A stretch of DNA of 44,365 bases from a virus. Each line of letters opens with the position of its first letter. The first letter of the stretch is position 1. This document shows positions 35,892 to 44,306 of this stretch, piece by piece. Position numbers and translations under genes: made by a program. The DNA is taken from IMG/VR virus record IMGVR_UViG_3300042539_000724, positions 1 through 44,365 of that record. The stretch is one strand, 5' to 3'. The notes below the pieces were generated by a model. That model did not search any database. It was not told the origin of the DNA and saw only the letters and a program-made list of their open reading frames with translations.

Positions 35892-35919
35892 TTGACACAG
35901 CCGATAAGTGTGTTATACT
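35892..35919 (+). promoter_or_regulatory. Sigma70-like promoter with CGATAA spacer motif
   Basis: TTGACA 35892-35897, 16-bp spacer with GCCGATAAGTGTGT, TATACT 35914-35919. It drives rIIA and is nearly identical to the promoter at 19587. Confidence 0.8.
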
Positions 35920-35963
35920 CATAGCACGTTCGATCAATTAGCACTTGTAAGGAGTTTGCGTTT

Positions 35964-38120
35964 ATGAAATTGCACAGCGGTACAAACGTTATTGAGAAGT
36001 CTGGCACATTTGAAGAGTCTAAGTATAGCATCGAAGCATCGTCTAAGGCTTTCTTCATTCTGTCTGACGGGCTTTATTCCAACAAAATTCTTGCTGTTGT
36101 TCGTGAACTTTCGACCAACGCTTATGATTCCCATGTGGATGCTGGTAAGCGTGAGGTTCCGTTTGACGTTCATCTTCCCACACAACTCAATCCTGTTTTC
36201 TTTATTCGTGATTACGGCACTAGCATGAATCACGACAATTGTATGCAACTGTATACTACGTATTTCCGTAGTACTCGTAACAATAGCAACGATGCTGTTG
36301 GTTGTCTTGGTCTTGGAAGCAAGGCTCCGTTTGCCTACGCTGATAGTTTTACCGTGGAAGCGTACCTTGATGGTAAGCAGCGTGTTTATAATGCATATAA
36401 GAATGAAGACGGTAGCCCCGTATTCTCTCTTATGCACGAAACCGATACCAATGAACCCAACGGTATCAAGGTTTCTATTCAAGTGAATTCGCACGACGTT
36501 AATCGTTTTCACGTTGAAGCTAAGAAAGTCTATGAATTTTTTACCGTGAGGCCCAATTTTGTTGGCGAGAAGATCGCCTTTAATAAGATTGATAAGGTGC
36601 TTGCTGGTGATGGTTGGTATTTTGATGACAATGCTGACAACAACTTGATTATCATGGGTCAAATTGCTTACCCCGTTGATCATTTCCAAATCATGGGCGA
36701 CGGCGATAATAAAGAATCGCGATTCATCCAGTATTCTGATGGTCTTCGCATCTTTGTAAATATTGGCGATGTCGATATTACTCCTAGTCGTGAATCCTTG
36801 TCCTATAGCAAGGATACTAAGATTAATATCAAGAGTATCGTTAATCGTATTACTTCCGAAATTGCATCTAAGATTGAGGATCAGATTAAGAGCCAGCCTT
36901 CGCTTTATAAGGCTCGTATCAAGTATGTTCAGATTAGCGATCAGTGTTCTTCTATCAAGAATGCTATTGAATCGCTTCAGAAGTCTATTACTTGGAACGG
37001 CCAGAAGCTTTTCGACAATATTGTTAATGAGAGCATCAATGTTAAGGACAAGCTTTCACTCACATTCCTCAGTAAGTCTTCTTATCGTAAGAAGATCAAT
37101 AGCTCTAAAGATGTTGAGTTCGTCAACTTTACTGGCGATATGAAGGTATTTGTTGATGATTTGACTCGCGGCGGTCTGAGTCGCATCAAGCAATTCATGC
37201 GTGAAAATCAAAAATCATATGGTGATGAACAAAAGTGCTATGTGTACAAACTTAAGGACGGTGAGGCTGTTGACAACAACGGTTTGTATGATATACTTGG
37301 CGGAGCGACCAAAGATGATGTTGTGCTGACTTCTAGTTTGCCCAAGATCACCTACGATAGAAGCAGTTCTGGTTCTAGTGACGGTCTTCCGCCCATTCAT
37401 ATCCAAGTCTTTAATGAAGAAACTGGCCGATTTGAAGAGTGCAATATGAGTGTAAAGTATGAGAATGCGTACTATTTCACTGAATCTAAGGGTAACATCA
37501 CCATTGGATACAAGGGTATGGATACGAGCTATATCGTAAATGCTCTTGCTTATATGCACAAGCATTATCCAGACGAGGTTGATGGCATGACGTTCTATGC
37601 CGTTAAACCTTCTGTGATTAAGAATCGCAAGCTTGTAGAGCGTTCCAACTGGAATGATGCTGTTAGTGTTATGCGTACAGTTTTCAATAAGGCTGTTGCA
37701 GACCACAAGCAAGATATTATCGACTGTAATGTGCGGTTTGGCTTGTCGGCTCATAGAAATGAAAAGTTTGCAAACATCTTTAGTGCTACAAAAACAGACA
37801 ATGAAGCAAAGAAGGTTGTCGCTGAGTATAATGAGTATGAGAAGCGTATAACTTCTATGCGACATGAAATGGAACTTGTTCGTGCTATGAGTAGTATTAT
37901 CCCGAATTGTGATAGCGTTGACTTGTCTGCAACAAAAATTGATAACACAAAATTCTCTAAGAGATTTGATAACGCTGTACAGAAGTATCCTATGCTCAAG
38001 GTAATTGCTAATATGGGATACTATGGCAACGTTAGTCAAAATGATGTTAAGATTGTGGCCGACTACATTGACACGATTGAGTCTGCTGAAAATATGTCCA
38101 ATATTCTGAGTTGTATGTGA
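35964..38120 (+). CDS. rIIA-like protein (718 aa)
   Basis: AAGGAG precedes the ATG. The N-terminal domain is a GHKL ATPase: N-box ELSTNAYDS 48-56, DYGTSM 83-88 (G1) and GLGSKAPFAY 116-125 (G2). Length equals T4 rIIA (725 aa). In T4, rIIA and rIIB are membrane-associated and protect against the lambda RexAB exclusion system. GC-richer codons than in neighbours imply strong expression. The rIIB-like gene follows 19 bases later. Confidence 0.85.
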   Translation: MKLHSGTNVIEKSGTFEESKYSIEASSKAFFILSDGLYSNKILAVVRELSTNAYDSHVDAGKREVPFDVHLPTQLNPVFFIRDYGTSMNHDNCMQLYTTYFRSTRNNSNDAVGCLGLGSKAPFAYADSFTVEAYLDGKQRVYNAYKNEDGSPVFSLMHETDTNEPNGIKVSIQVNSHDVNRFHVEAKKVYEFFTVRPNFVGEKIAFNKIDKVLAGDGWYFDDNADNNLIIMGQIAYPVDHFQIMGDGDNKESRFIQYSDGLRIFVNIGDVDITPSRESLSYSKDTKINIKSIVNRITSEIASKIEDQIKSQPSLYKARIKYVQISDQCSSIKNAIESLQKSITWNGQKLFDNIVNESINVKDKLSLTFLSKSSYRKKINSSKDVEFVNFTGDMKVFVDDLTRGGLSRIKQFMRENQKSYGDEQKCYVYKLKDGEAVDNNGLYDILGGATKDDVVLTSSLPKITYDRSSSGSSDGLPPIHIQVFNEETGRFEECNMSVKYENAYYFTESKGNITIGYKGMDTSYIVNALAYMHKHYPDEVDGMTFYAVKPSVIKNRKLVERSNWNDAVSVMRTVFNKAVADHKQDIIDCNVRFGLSAHRNEKFANIFSATKTDNEAKKVVAEYNEYEKRITSMRHEMELVRAMSSIIPNCDSVDLSATKIDNTKFSKRFDNAVQKYPMLKVIANMGYYGNVSQNDVKIVADYIDTIESAENMSNILSCM

Positions 38121-38139
38121 ATTAACTAGGAGAAATATT

Positions 38140-39027
38140 ATGTCTACAAAGTATATTATTGCAAATGATGGTAATGTTACTGCCGTTGTGAGTGGTCAGA
38201 CATATTGCTTTGGCAAGTCTCACCCAAATTATAATAAGTTGGTTAATCATCTTAAGTCTAATAATGTTGAGCATTTTGAGGCTTGCTATGATATTGTTTC
38301 GCATATAAATGCATATTGCGAGGGTTATGTTAATTGTTCCGATGGTTCGCTGAGTTGGGATGGTATCAAGATGCCCGATATGTTTACCGGTACAATTCTT
38401 GATATGGTCAAGCAAGGTTTCCCGTTTGAACCGATGTTGAATTTCCTCGACAATCTTAGTCAGAATCCCTCTGATCACGCTATTGTGGAGCTTTTTGATT
38501 TCATGGAAAATAAGAACATGCCCATTACTTATGATGGTTGTTTCTTGGCATATAAAGCTGTGCGTAATGATTATAAGGATATTTATTCTGGCAAGTTTGA
38601 TAATTCTGTTGGTAATGTGTGCGAAGTTCCTCGTAATCAGGTAGATAGTAATCGTGACAATGGGTGCGGTAAAGGTCTACATGTTGGGGCTATTGACTAT
38701 GCAAAGAATTATGGCGGCATTAATCTAGATGAATACGGTGACGGTAATGATGGTGGTAATCATCTTATGATTTGCAAGGTTAATCCGCGAGATGTTGTTA
38801 GCGTTCCTACAGATCATAAGTTTCAAAAGCTTCGTACTTGTAGATATGAAGTAGTTTCCAAGTTTGACTCTGTTTTTGATAAGGTTATTCATATGACCGA
38901 AAATGATAAGTCTTATGTTGCTACCAAGAAGCGTAATCGTCAATGGGTTGTAGAAGTTACTGCTAAGATGGATAAAATCAATGAGGTTCTATCTAAGCGT
39001 CTTAATCGTGAAGTTGTTAGTGTTTGA
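38140..39027 (+). CDS. rIIB-like protein (295 aa)
   Basis: AGGAGAAATATT precedes the ATG. Diagnostic rIIB blocks: FLDNLSQNPSDHAIVELFDFMENKNMPITYDGCFLAYKAVRNDYKDIYSGKFDNSVGNVCEVPRNQVD region near 115-170, GLHVGAIDYA near 185, and CKVNPRDVVSVPTDHKFQKLRTCRYEV near 210-235. Function parallels T4 rIIB, the partner of rIIA in resisting host exclusion systems. Confidence 0.85.
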   Translation: MSTKYIIANDGNVTAVVSGQTYCFGKSHPNYNKLVNHLKSNNVEHFEACYDIVSHINAYCEGYVNCSDGSLSWDGIKMPDMFTGTILDMVKQGFPFEPMLNFLDNLSQNPSDHAIVELFDFMENKNMPITYDGCFLAYKAVRNDYKDIYSGKFDNSVGNVCEVPRNQVDSNRDNGCGKGLHVGAIDYAKNYGGINLDEYGDGNDGGNHLMICKVNPRDVVSVPTDHKFQKLRTCRYEVVSKFDSVFDKVIHMTENDKSYVATKKRNRQWVVEVTAKMDKINEVLSKRLNREVVSV

Positions 39028-39045
39028 TTGAATCGAAATGAATAT

Positions 39046-39076
39046 AATGGGATGGAGAAATCTGTCCCGTTATTTT
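39046..39076 (+). terminator. Probable terminator after rIIB
   Basis: AATGGGA 39046-39052 pairs with TCCCGTT 39065-39071, followed by ATTTT. Stem of seven pairs (one G-U). Confidence 0.55.
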
Positions 39077-39077
39077 C

Positions 39078-39158
39078 GGTGCGTTTCCAGAGTGGTCAAA
39101 TGGGTCTGACTGTAGATCAGATGCTTCGGCTTCGGAGGTTCGAATCCTTCACGCACCA
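39078..39158 (+). tRNA. tRNA-Tyr(GUA)
   Basis: Acceptor GGTGCGT 39078-39084 pairs with ACGCACC 39151-39157; anticodon arm TCTGA-CTGTAGA-TCAGA gives GTA; a class II variable arm (TGCTTCGGCTTC) follows, as expected for bacterial tRNA-Tyr; T loop TTCGAAT; discriminator A. CCA not encoded. Confidence 0.93.
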
Positions 39159-39181
39159 TATATACATAGGAGATAATTATT

Positions 39182-40294
39182 ATGAAAATTATTAATGATA
39201 CTAAATTAGATTTTGATGATGTCTTACTCGTTCCACAGAGATCCCAGGCCGCATCAAGGGTCAGTGTGTTGGTCGATAGACACTTCACTTTTTATCATTC
39301 TTCTAGACAGTGGAGCGGAGTACCAATTTGTAGTTCAAATATGGATACTACTGGCACATTTGATATGGGTAGAGCATTAAGTAAATTGAATATGATTACA
39401 TGCTTACATAAGCACTATGATGAAAGTCAATATAATCATATTAATTATGATATTAATAATATATGGTATAGCATGGGCATACAAGAAAAGGAAATCGACA
39501 AACTTTCTAGAATCTGTGAAAGACTTGGTAGCTGTCCAAATATTTGTATAGACGTTGCTAATGGTTATACAGATAATTTTGTACATTTTTGTAAGCTGGT
39601 CAGGCAGCATTGTGGACATAATCCTATAATTATGGCTGGTAATGTATGTACTCCAGAGATGGTTCAAGAGTTGATTTTGCATGGTGGCGTGGATATAGTT
39701 AAAGTTGGCATTGGTCCCGGTTCAGCCTGCACAACAAGATTAAAAACCGGAGTTGGATATCCTCAACTATCAGCAATCGCAGAGTGTTCACACGCGGCTC
39801 ACGGTTTGAAAAACGGAGACAGAAGATTGGGATTAATTTGTGCTGATGGGGGATGTAGAACGCCAGCTGATGTTGTAAAAGCATTCGCTGCTAACGCTGA
39901 CTTTGTAATGCTCGGCGGCATGTTAGCTGGAACAGAACAGTGCGAAGGAGAGTGGAAGTATGAATATTTAACCAAACCGTGTAATGCTGGACAACAATTT
40001 TGGCAACCGATACAACCCGGATATGATACAGAACGTAGAAAAGTATCTCTTACATTTTATGGTATGAGTTCTCATAAAGCACAAGAAAAATATGGCGGCA
40101 TAAAACAATATAGATCTAGCGAAGGTAGAGTAGTAACCGTACCATTTAAGGGTGATGTTATAGACGTTATGAATGATATACTTGGAGGCATTAGAAGTGC
40201 ATGTGCGTATGTTGGTTCAACGTGCTTAAAAGATTTACCTAAATGCGCAGAATTTATTAAAGTTAATAGAATACACTTTGATAGGAATGTATGA
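39182..40294 (+). CDS. GMP reductase (GuaC/IMPDH family)
   Basis: 370 aa, slightly longer than GuaC of E. coli (347). [12 protein letters not shown] at the start, then the flexible-loop motif G176-I-G-P-G-S-A-C183-T-T with catalytic cysteine, [44 protein letters not shown] and the late MSS...YGG...YRSSEGR...GG(I/L)RSACAYVG are all GuaC features; IMPDH's CBS domains are absent. It reduces GMP to IMP with NADPH, feeding adenine nucleotide supply. AGGAGATAATT upstream. ATGA overlap with the next gene. Confidence 0.9.
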   Translation: MKIINDTKLDFDDVLLVPQRSQAASRVSVLVDRHFTFYHSSRQWSGVPICSSNMDTTGTFDMGRALSKLNMITCLHKHYDESQYNHINYDINNIWYSMGIQEKEIDKLSRICERLGSCPNICIDVANGYTDNFVHFCKLVRQHCGHNPIIMAGNVCTPEMVQELILHGGVDIVKVGIGPGSACTTRLKTGVGYPQLSAIAECSHAAHGLKNGDRRLGLICADGGCRTPADVVKAFAANADFVMLGGMLAGTEQCEGEWKYEYLTKPCNAGQQFWQPIQPGYDTERRKVSLTFYGMSSHKAQEKYGGIKQYRSSEGRVVTVPFKGDVIDVMNDILGGIRSACAYVGSTCLKDLPKCAEFIKVNRIHFDRNV

Positions 40295-40449
40295 TGGCGA
40301 TTCCAGCTATTATAATATCAACACTGTGTTATTTATTCACATGTATTAGTTGTTTTAAACAGGGAGATAAACCGCACGGTGTGATGTGGGCCGGATATGT
40401 TTTTGCTAATTTAGGATTATTATGGTATGAGTGCATTAAACTTAAATAA
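40291..40449 (+). CDS. Small membrane protein (52 aa)
   Basis: ATG 40291 overlaps the guaC stop; 52 codons to TAA 40447-40449. Two hydrophobic helices (IPAIIISTLCYLFTCISC and VMWAGYVFANLGLLWY) joined by FKQGDKPHG. Small phage proteins with the form gDkPHG.mw.gYa.AN.GllWye are known, role unknown. Confidence 0.6.
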   Translation: MMAIPAIIISTLCYLFTCISCFKQGDKPHGVMWAGYVFANLGLLWYECIKLK

Positions 40450-40867
40450 ATGGGATTTAAGATTTTTAGATTTAGCTAAATTTGTTTCTACTTGGTCAAA
40501 AGACCCATCAACCCAAGTTGGTGCAGTGGTTGCAGATCATGAAAATAGGGTAGTCTCTATAGGATACAATGGTTTTCCTCAGAATATATCTGACGATGAC
40601 AGGTTAGAGAATAGAGATACAAAATATAAGATTATTGTTCATGGGGAAATGAATGCTATTTTATTTGCAAATAAATCTCTAGAATTCTGTACTTTATATA
40701 CTTATCCTTTTATGCCATGTCCACGATGTGCAAGTATGATTATTCAGACAGGAATTTATAGAGTTGTATCATATAATAATATACCAGAAAGATGGAAAGA
40801 TGAATTTGCTCTTTCGCAAACTTTATTTCAAGAAGCTGATATAGAGTTAAAATTATATGAAACCTAA
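40427..40867 (+). CDS. dCMP deaminase (146 aa)
   Basis: Cytidine/deoxycytidylate deaminase fold: KDPSTQVGAVVAD, SIGYNGFP, catalytic H72-G-E74-M-N-A and P97-C-P-R-C101 (zinc). These match dCMP deaminases of phages, which make dUMP for thymidylate synthesis. It starts within the preceding gene behind AGGATT. Works with thyX (34945). Overlaps the next gene by 11 bases. Confidence 0.9.
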   Translation: MSALNLNKWDLRFLDLAKFVSTWSKDPSTQVGAVVADHENRVVSIGYNGFPQNISDDDRLENRDTKYKIIVHGEMNAILFANKSLEFCTLYTYPFMPCPRCASMIIQTGIYRVVSYNNIPERWKDEFALSQTLFQEADIELKLYET

Positions 40868-41078
40868 TAATCAAGAAGATCAATACGATATCGGTCCTAT
40901 GTTAGCAGTAATAGAGGATTGTATTAAAAAAGATCAGCTAGAATTTTTAGCTCATATTATTTGTAAAATACAAAAAGAATATCAAGAAGTGTGCGAACTA
41001 GCAAGCGACGGCGAATATCAAGTTTCTTGGACGCACAGACAAGTATTAGATTATCTTACATATCAACAAAAGTACTAG
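40857..41078 (+). CDS. Small acidic hypothetical protein (73 aa)
   Basis: Starts inside the deaminase gene. Helical and acidic (MLAVIEDCIKKDQLEFLAHIICKIQKEYQEV...). Not recognised. Confidence 0.55.
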   Translation: MKPNNQEDQYDIGPMLAVIEDCIKKDQLEFLAHIICKIQKEYQEVCELASDGEYQVSWTHRQVLDYLTYQQKY

Positions 41079-41122
41079 TGTTTTTAAACTGGATACAAAC
41101 TATAACATAAGTAGGAGAGAAT

Positions 41123-41320
41123 ATGTCAGTAATAGATATGGCAAAAGCACATCTACAAAATGTGCATATTAGAGTTGAGGAGCTACACAAACAAAAACAA
41201 TTGATAGAAGAAGAAATTACTAAACTCAAGCAATATATAGCTAGAGGTTTAGAAGAGATAGATGAGATGGAAGAAAATGCTGACATTGACAACGCCAGCA
41301 CAGCAGTTAGTATTAAATAA
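41123..41320 (+). CDS. Small coiled-coil protein (65 aa)
   Basis: GTAGGAGAGAAT precedes the ATG. Residues 7-50 form a charged coiled coil (LQNVHIRVEELHKQKQLIEEEITKLKQYI). Unknown role. Confidence 0.6.
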   Translation: MSVIDMAKAHLQNVHIRVEELHKQKQLIEEEITKLKQYIARGLEEIDEMEENADIDNASTAVSIK

Positions 41321-41343
41321 TTAGTAATTATAGGAGATTAGTT

Positions 41344-41661
41344 ATGAAGTATAGTGAATTTTTCAATAAGTTGGGTAATGTTGCAAACTCATATCACTGG
41401 GATGTTAGCGATAACAAGGTTGTTGCAAAGATTCAAAGTGGTTTTTGGAGAGGTTTTACTCTAAATCCAATTACGGCGCTTGCTCACAAGTCTGGACTAG
41501 GATTTTTTCTCAATACAAGAGAAGATACGGAGTTTGCCGCTCGCCTTCTAGGTATTTCAAGGAAGTTTGCTCGCAAGATTTATAGTGCAACACTAGGCAC
41601 TTATAATCATGGTGATACACAAGTTGTTCGTGGAAAAATTCGTTCAGCACTGGAGGTATGA
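41344..41661 (+). CDS. Hypothetical protein (105 aa)
   Basis: TAGGAGATTAGTT precedes the ATG. Contains GFWRGFTLNPITALAHKSGLGFF...FAARLLGISRKFARKIY; the last block has a helix-turn-helix-like pattern. Basic C terminus. No family assigned. Confidence 0.6.
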   Translation: MKYSEFFNKLGNVANSYHWDVSDNKVVAKIQSGFWRGFTLNPITALAHKSGLGFFLNTREDTEFAARLLGISRKFARKIYSATLGTYNHGDTQVVRGKIRSALEV

Positions 41662-41665
41662 TTGT

Positions 41666-42007
41666 ATGAATATTAATACTTGGCTTGGGTGCGGCAGACT
41701 AACAAAAGATGCAGAAGTTAGTGTAACCCAGAAGGGTACAACTATGGCTAAATTTCGCATGGCTGTTAATGATCGTCGTAATGAAGATACATTATTTTTA
41801 AATGTTCTATGTTTTGGAAAGATGGCAGAAGCCCTAAAAGGTCATCTACTTAAGGGCAGATTAGTTGGCGTTCAAGGAAAAATTAAGATAGACGATTATC
41901 AGGATAAAGATGGTAACACAAAGAACTCTATCTGCGTCATGGCAGACGAAATTTCTCTGGGACCATCTAATACTGTATCAGAAGGTAAAGAAAAGATTGA
42001 ACTGTGA
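41666..42007 (+). CDS. Single-stranded DNA-binding protein (113 aa)
   Basis: OB-fold SSB: NTWLGCGRLTKDAEV..TQKGTTMAKFRMAVNDRR..EDTLFLNVLCFGKMAE.LKGHLLKGRLVGVQGKIKIDDYQDKDGNTKNSICVMADEI, matching bacterial SSB core motifs. The acidic tip (DDDIPF) that recruits host partners is missing; the protein ends KEKIEL. It protects ssDNA in replication. GGAGG precedes it within the end of the previous gene; the ATG at 41666 is the best start. Confidence 0.9.
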   Translation: MNINTWLGCGRLTKDAEVSVTQKGTTMAKFRMAVNDRRNEDTLFLNVLCFGKMAEALKGHLLKGRLVGVQGKIKIDDYQDKDGNTKNSICVMADEISLGPSNTVSEGKEKIEL

Positions 42008-42032
42008 CAATCTAATAAATTAGATGTAATAT

Positions 42033-42070
42033 ATGGCCCGTTTGCAAGGATGCTTACGGGCCATTTTTAT
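42033..42070 (+). terminator. Rho-independent terminator after ssb
   Basis: ATGGCCCGT 42033-42041 pairs with ACGGGCCAT 42056-42064 (nine perfect pairs), followed by TTTTATT. Confidence 0.85.
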
Positions 42071-42082
42071 TAATGCTCTAGC

Positions 42083-42111
42083 TTGACAAATGACGATGTA
42101 TCCACTATAAT
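42083..42111 (+). promoter_or_regulatory. Sigma70-like promoter with CGAT spacer motif
   Basis: TTGACA 42083-42088, 17-bp spacer with TGACGATGTA, TATAAT 42106-42111. Confidence 0.75.
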
Positions 42112-42135
42112 GCAATAATACGCTAGGAGAAGCTC

Positions 42136-42471
42136 ATGAATCCACAACCAAGTGAATATGTAGGTCACGTATGTGCGTTAGCATTTATTGGAGTATTTTT
42201 ATACTATGCTTATCAAGCATATATTGAAGGTAAAACGGTAGATCTTAAACATTTTGATTATGTGACTATCGGCTATGTAGAGGAACCAGTTAAATGTGCC
42301 ACTGTGGCTAGTTTTGAGTCACAGCAATTATATTTAGATTGTGTCGAAGCTCTATATACTTTAGGTTTTAAAAAGTCAGAAGCAAAGAAAAAAGCAAAAC
42401 TCATATTTAGTAGTATTAATCCGCAACCGTCTAGCATTCAAGAATTTTTATCTATAGCGCTTAAAAAATGA
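42136..42471 (+). CDS. Membrane protein with RuvA C-terminal-like helical domain (111 aa)
   Basis: A membrane helix at residues 12-29 (VCALAFIGVFLYYAYQAYI). The C-terminal third YLDCVEALYTLGFKKSEAKKKAKLIF...SIQEFLSIALKK resembles the small helical domain at the end of RuvA (dv..AL..LGyk..eA......) and related phage proteins. DNA-branch binding is not implied, since the OB and HhH parts of RuvA are absent. CTAGGAGAAGCTC upstream. Confidence 0.65.
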   Translation: MNPQPSEYVGHVCALAFIGVFLYYAYQAYIEGKTVDLKHFDYVTIGYVEEPVKCATVASFESQQLYLDCVEALYTLGFKKSEAKKKAKLIFSSINPQPSSIQEFLSIALKK

Positions 42472-42875
42472 ATATAATACATCAATCCTTAGATATAGCA
42501 TTGTCGCTTTTGCCAAAAGCTAAAGAAGAAAGAAATACAAAAAATAAATTTTTTCATTTTGCTTTCGGATACAAAAAAAATAAATTGTTAGCCATAGGAC
42601 AAAATAATCCCGAGAAAACACATCCTCAAGCCATTGTTTTATCCAAGAGATTTAATACAGAAATAGAACATCCATATCTACACGCTGAAACCGATTTAAT
42701 TTCTAGACTTTGGGGGAAGTACTATATAGATAGTAGTCTAAAAATGGTAATTATACGCTTAAATAAACACGGAAAGCTTCGCTGTAGTAAACCGTGCGAC
42801 AGGTGTGAACAGATATTGAGATCATTAGGTATAAATAAACTTTGGTGGAGTATAGACGATGGCTTCAATAAATAA
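42468..42875 (+). CDS. Deaminase-fold zinc protein (135 aa)
   Basis: H72-A-E74-T-D and P109-C-D-R-C113 correspond to the cytidine deaminase zinc site (HxE...PCxxC). The rest fits the fold loosely (FHFAFGYKKNKLLAIGQNNP). It differs from the dCMP deaminase at 40427 and may act on another nucleotide, free base or nucleic acid. ATGA overlap with the previous gene; overlaps the next by 17 bases. Confidence 0.75.
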   Translation: MNIIHQSLDIALSLLPKAKEERNTKNKFFHFAFGYKKNKLLAIGQNNPEKTHPQAIVLSKRFNTEIEHPYLHAETDLISRLWGKYYIDSSLKMVIIRLNKHGKLRCSKPCDRCEQILRSLGINKLWWSIDDGFNK

Positions 42876-43398
42876 CCTAGAAAACACGCGAACCTATTTG
42901 GTTGGAGCGATGGATCGCGTCAAAGATGGTGGAGTTAATTGGAGAGAAAGAATTACCCCACAGCTAAAAAACTTAGGTATTAAGGTCATAGACCCGTGTA
43001 AAAAAGTAATACATAATGCATCTGAGGAATATTCTAGATACTGGATAGAATATTATAAGGAAACTGGGCAATACGAAAAAATAAGGGAAAAATTTGGAAT
43101 TATACGTCGTGCAGATTTAAGATGCGTAGATGTGTCCGATTTTATTATAGCACATATAGATATAACAACTCATGCATGTGGTAGCTATGAAGAAATCACA
43201 ACAGCTAATAGACAAAAAAAACCTATCTTAATTTGGTGCGAACAGGGCAAGCAGCACGCCCCAAATTGGCTATTTTTTATGTTGCCTCACGAACATATTT
43301 TTGGATCTATGGAAGAAATAATTAAATATTTAGAACTTGTCAACTCGACTCAAGAAACGGAATCTTTACCAAGATGGTTTTTCTTTTCGAACCTTTAA
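42859..43398 (+). CDS. Nucleoside 2-deoxyribosyltransferase-like protein (179 aa)
   Basis: TYLVGAMDRVKDGGVNWRERITPQLKNLGIKVIDPC at the start and RRADLRCVDVSDFIIAHIDITTHACGSYEEITTANRQKKPILIW in the middle match the Rossmann-like nucleoside 2-deoxyribosyltransferase/DUF4406 group (yLagp....g..W......l...G......P ... D...i..sD.viA.ld.....GT..Ei..A....kPv). Those enzymes cleave or swap bases on deoxynucleosides or nucleotides. It follows a deaminase-fold gene, suggesting a nucleotide salvage or cleanup pair. Confidence 0.75.
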   Translation: MASINNLENTRTYLVGAMDRVKDGGVNWRERITPQLKNLGIKVIDPCKKVIHNASEEYSRYWIEYYKETGQYEKIREKFGIIRRADLRCVDVSDFIIAHIDITTHACGSYEEITTANRQKKPILIWCEQGKQHAPNWLFFMLPHEHIFGSMEEIIKYLELVNSTQETESLPRWFFFSNL

Positions 43399-44306
43399 AA
43401 CCGAAAACTTATACTGATTTTCCAGAAGATATTTTTGCAATAAAAAAAAACAAGGAAGCTCTATATAAATATAAAATAAAAGCTGGACAAGAAATATGTA
43501 AACAAAAGACTATAATTTTTTGCGGCATATGTAGGGACGTTGGAGAGGTATTAGAAAGAAATATTCTAAGACTTCACAGAACAGGTAAGATGTTCAAAGA
43601 CTACCATATATTTCTATATGAGAATGATTCATCTGACAATACTGTAGAAATATTAAACAAATACAAGTCCGATAAATTATATTTTGTGTCAACTAAAAGA
43701 GATGATAAGAATTATAGACAAGATCTAGATAACGGCAATGATACTTGGCACTATAATAGATGTAAAATATTAGCAAATTGTAGAAATCATTATATGGATT
43801 ATATGCAAGATTTAAATTATGATTTAGCTTGCATGGTAGATATAGATTTAAAGGGTGGTTGGTCATATGAAGGTATAAGTCATGGACTGTATACTTTATT
43901 TAGTGATGAGGCGAATGCTTGCGTATCGTCTTATGGCGTTTTAACAGAGAATACTAATACTCTTAAGTTAGAAGAAGTAGATAAGAGTCAATATTTAATG
44001 TACGATTCTTTTGCTTTTAGACCAGTTGGCGTTGAGAGTCTTCATCTGCTAAGAACTCCATCATACAATTATATCGTATTAAATCGTGGTGATGATCCTA
44101 TAAAGGTATGGTCTAATTTTGGTGGCATGGCTATTTATAAAAAGAGTCTAATTAATAATCTAAGATATGGTGCTAAAGAATGGAAAACTGGATATGTAGA
44201 TCCAGACCACGTTGTTTTTCATAGAGAATTATCTAAATTAAAATATAACATTATATTGGATCCAAGCATGATAGTATCTTACTCTAACCACAAATTTTCA
44301 ACATGA
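43374..44306 (+). CDS. Glycosyltransferase (310 aa)
   Basis: C49-ish block FCGICRDVGEVLERNILRLHR, then YHIFLYENDSSDNTVEILNKY, then LACMVDID158LKGGW with a DxD motif for metal/nucleotide-sugar binding, then DSFAFRPVGVESLHLLRTP and FGGMAIYKKSLI. This is a GT-A glycosyltransferase of the type in phage and bacterial glycan clusters. Sugar donor and acceptor cannot be told. It may modify phage DNA, virions or host surface. Overlaps its neighbours at both ends. Confidence 0.75.
   Translation: MVFLFEPLKPKTYTDFPEDIFAIKKNKEALYKYKIKAGQEICKQKTIIFCGICRDVGEVLERNILRLHRTGKMFKDYHIFLYENDSSDNTVEILNKYKSDKLYFVSTKRDDKNYRQDLDNGNDTWHYNRCKILANCRNHYMDYMQDLNYDLACMVDIDLKGGWSYEGISHGLYTLFSDEANACVSSYGVLTENTNTLKLEEVDKSQYLMYDSFAFRPVGVESLHLLRTPSYNYIVLNRGDDPIKVWSNFGGMAIYKKSLINNLRYGAKEWKTGYVDPDHVVFHRELSKLKYNIILDPSMIVSYSNHKFST

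Noticed and set aside
35934-36689. Long open frame on the minus strand across the rIIA start (251 aa)
   Set aside because: It mirrors the codon pattern of rIIA, has no ribosome binding site and no family resemblance. All convincing genes are on the plus strand.
42136-42471. RuvA annotation
   Set aside because: Only the small C-terminal helical domain resembles RuvA; OB and HhH domains are missing and a membrane helix is present.
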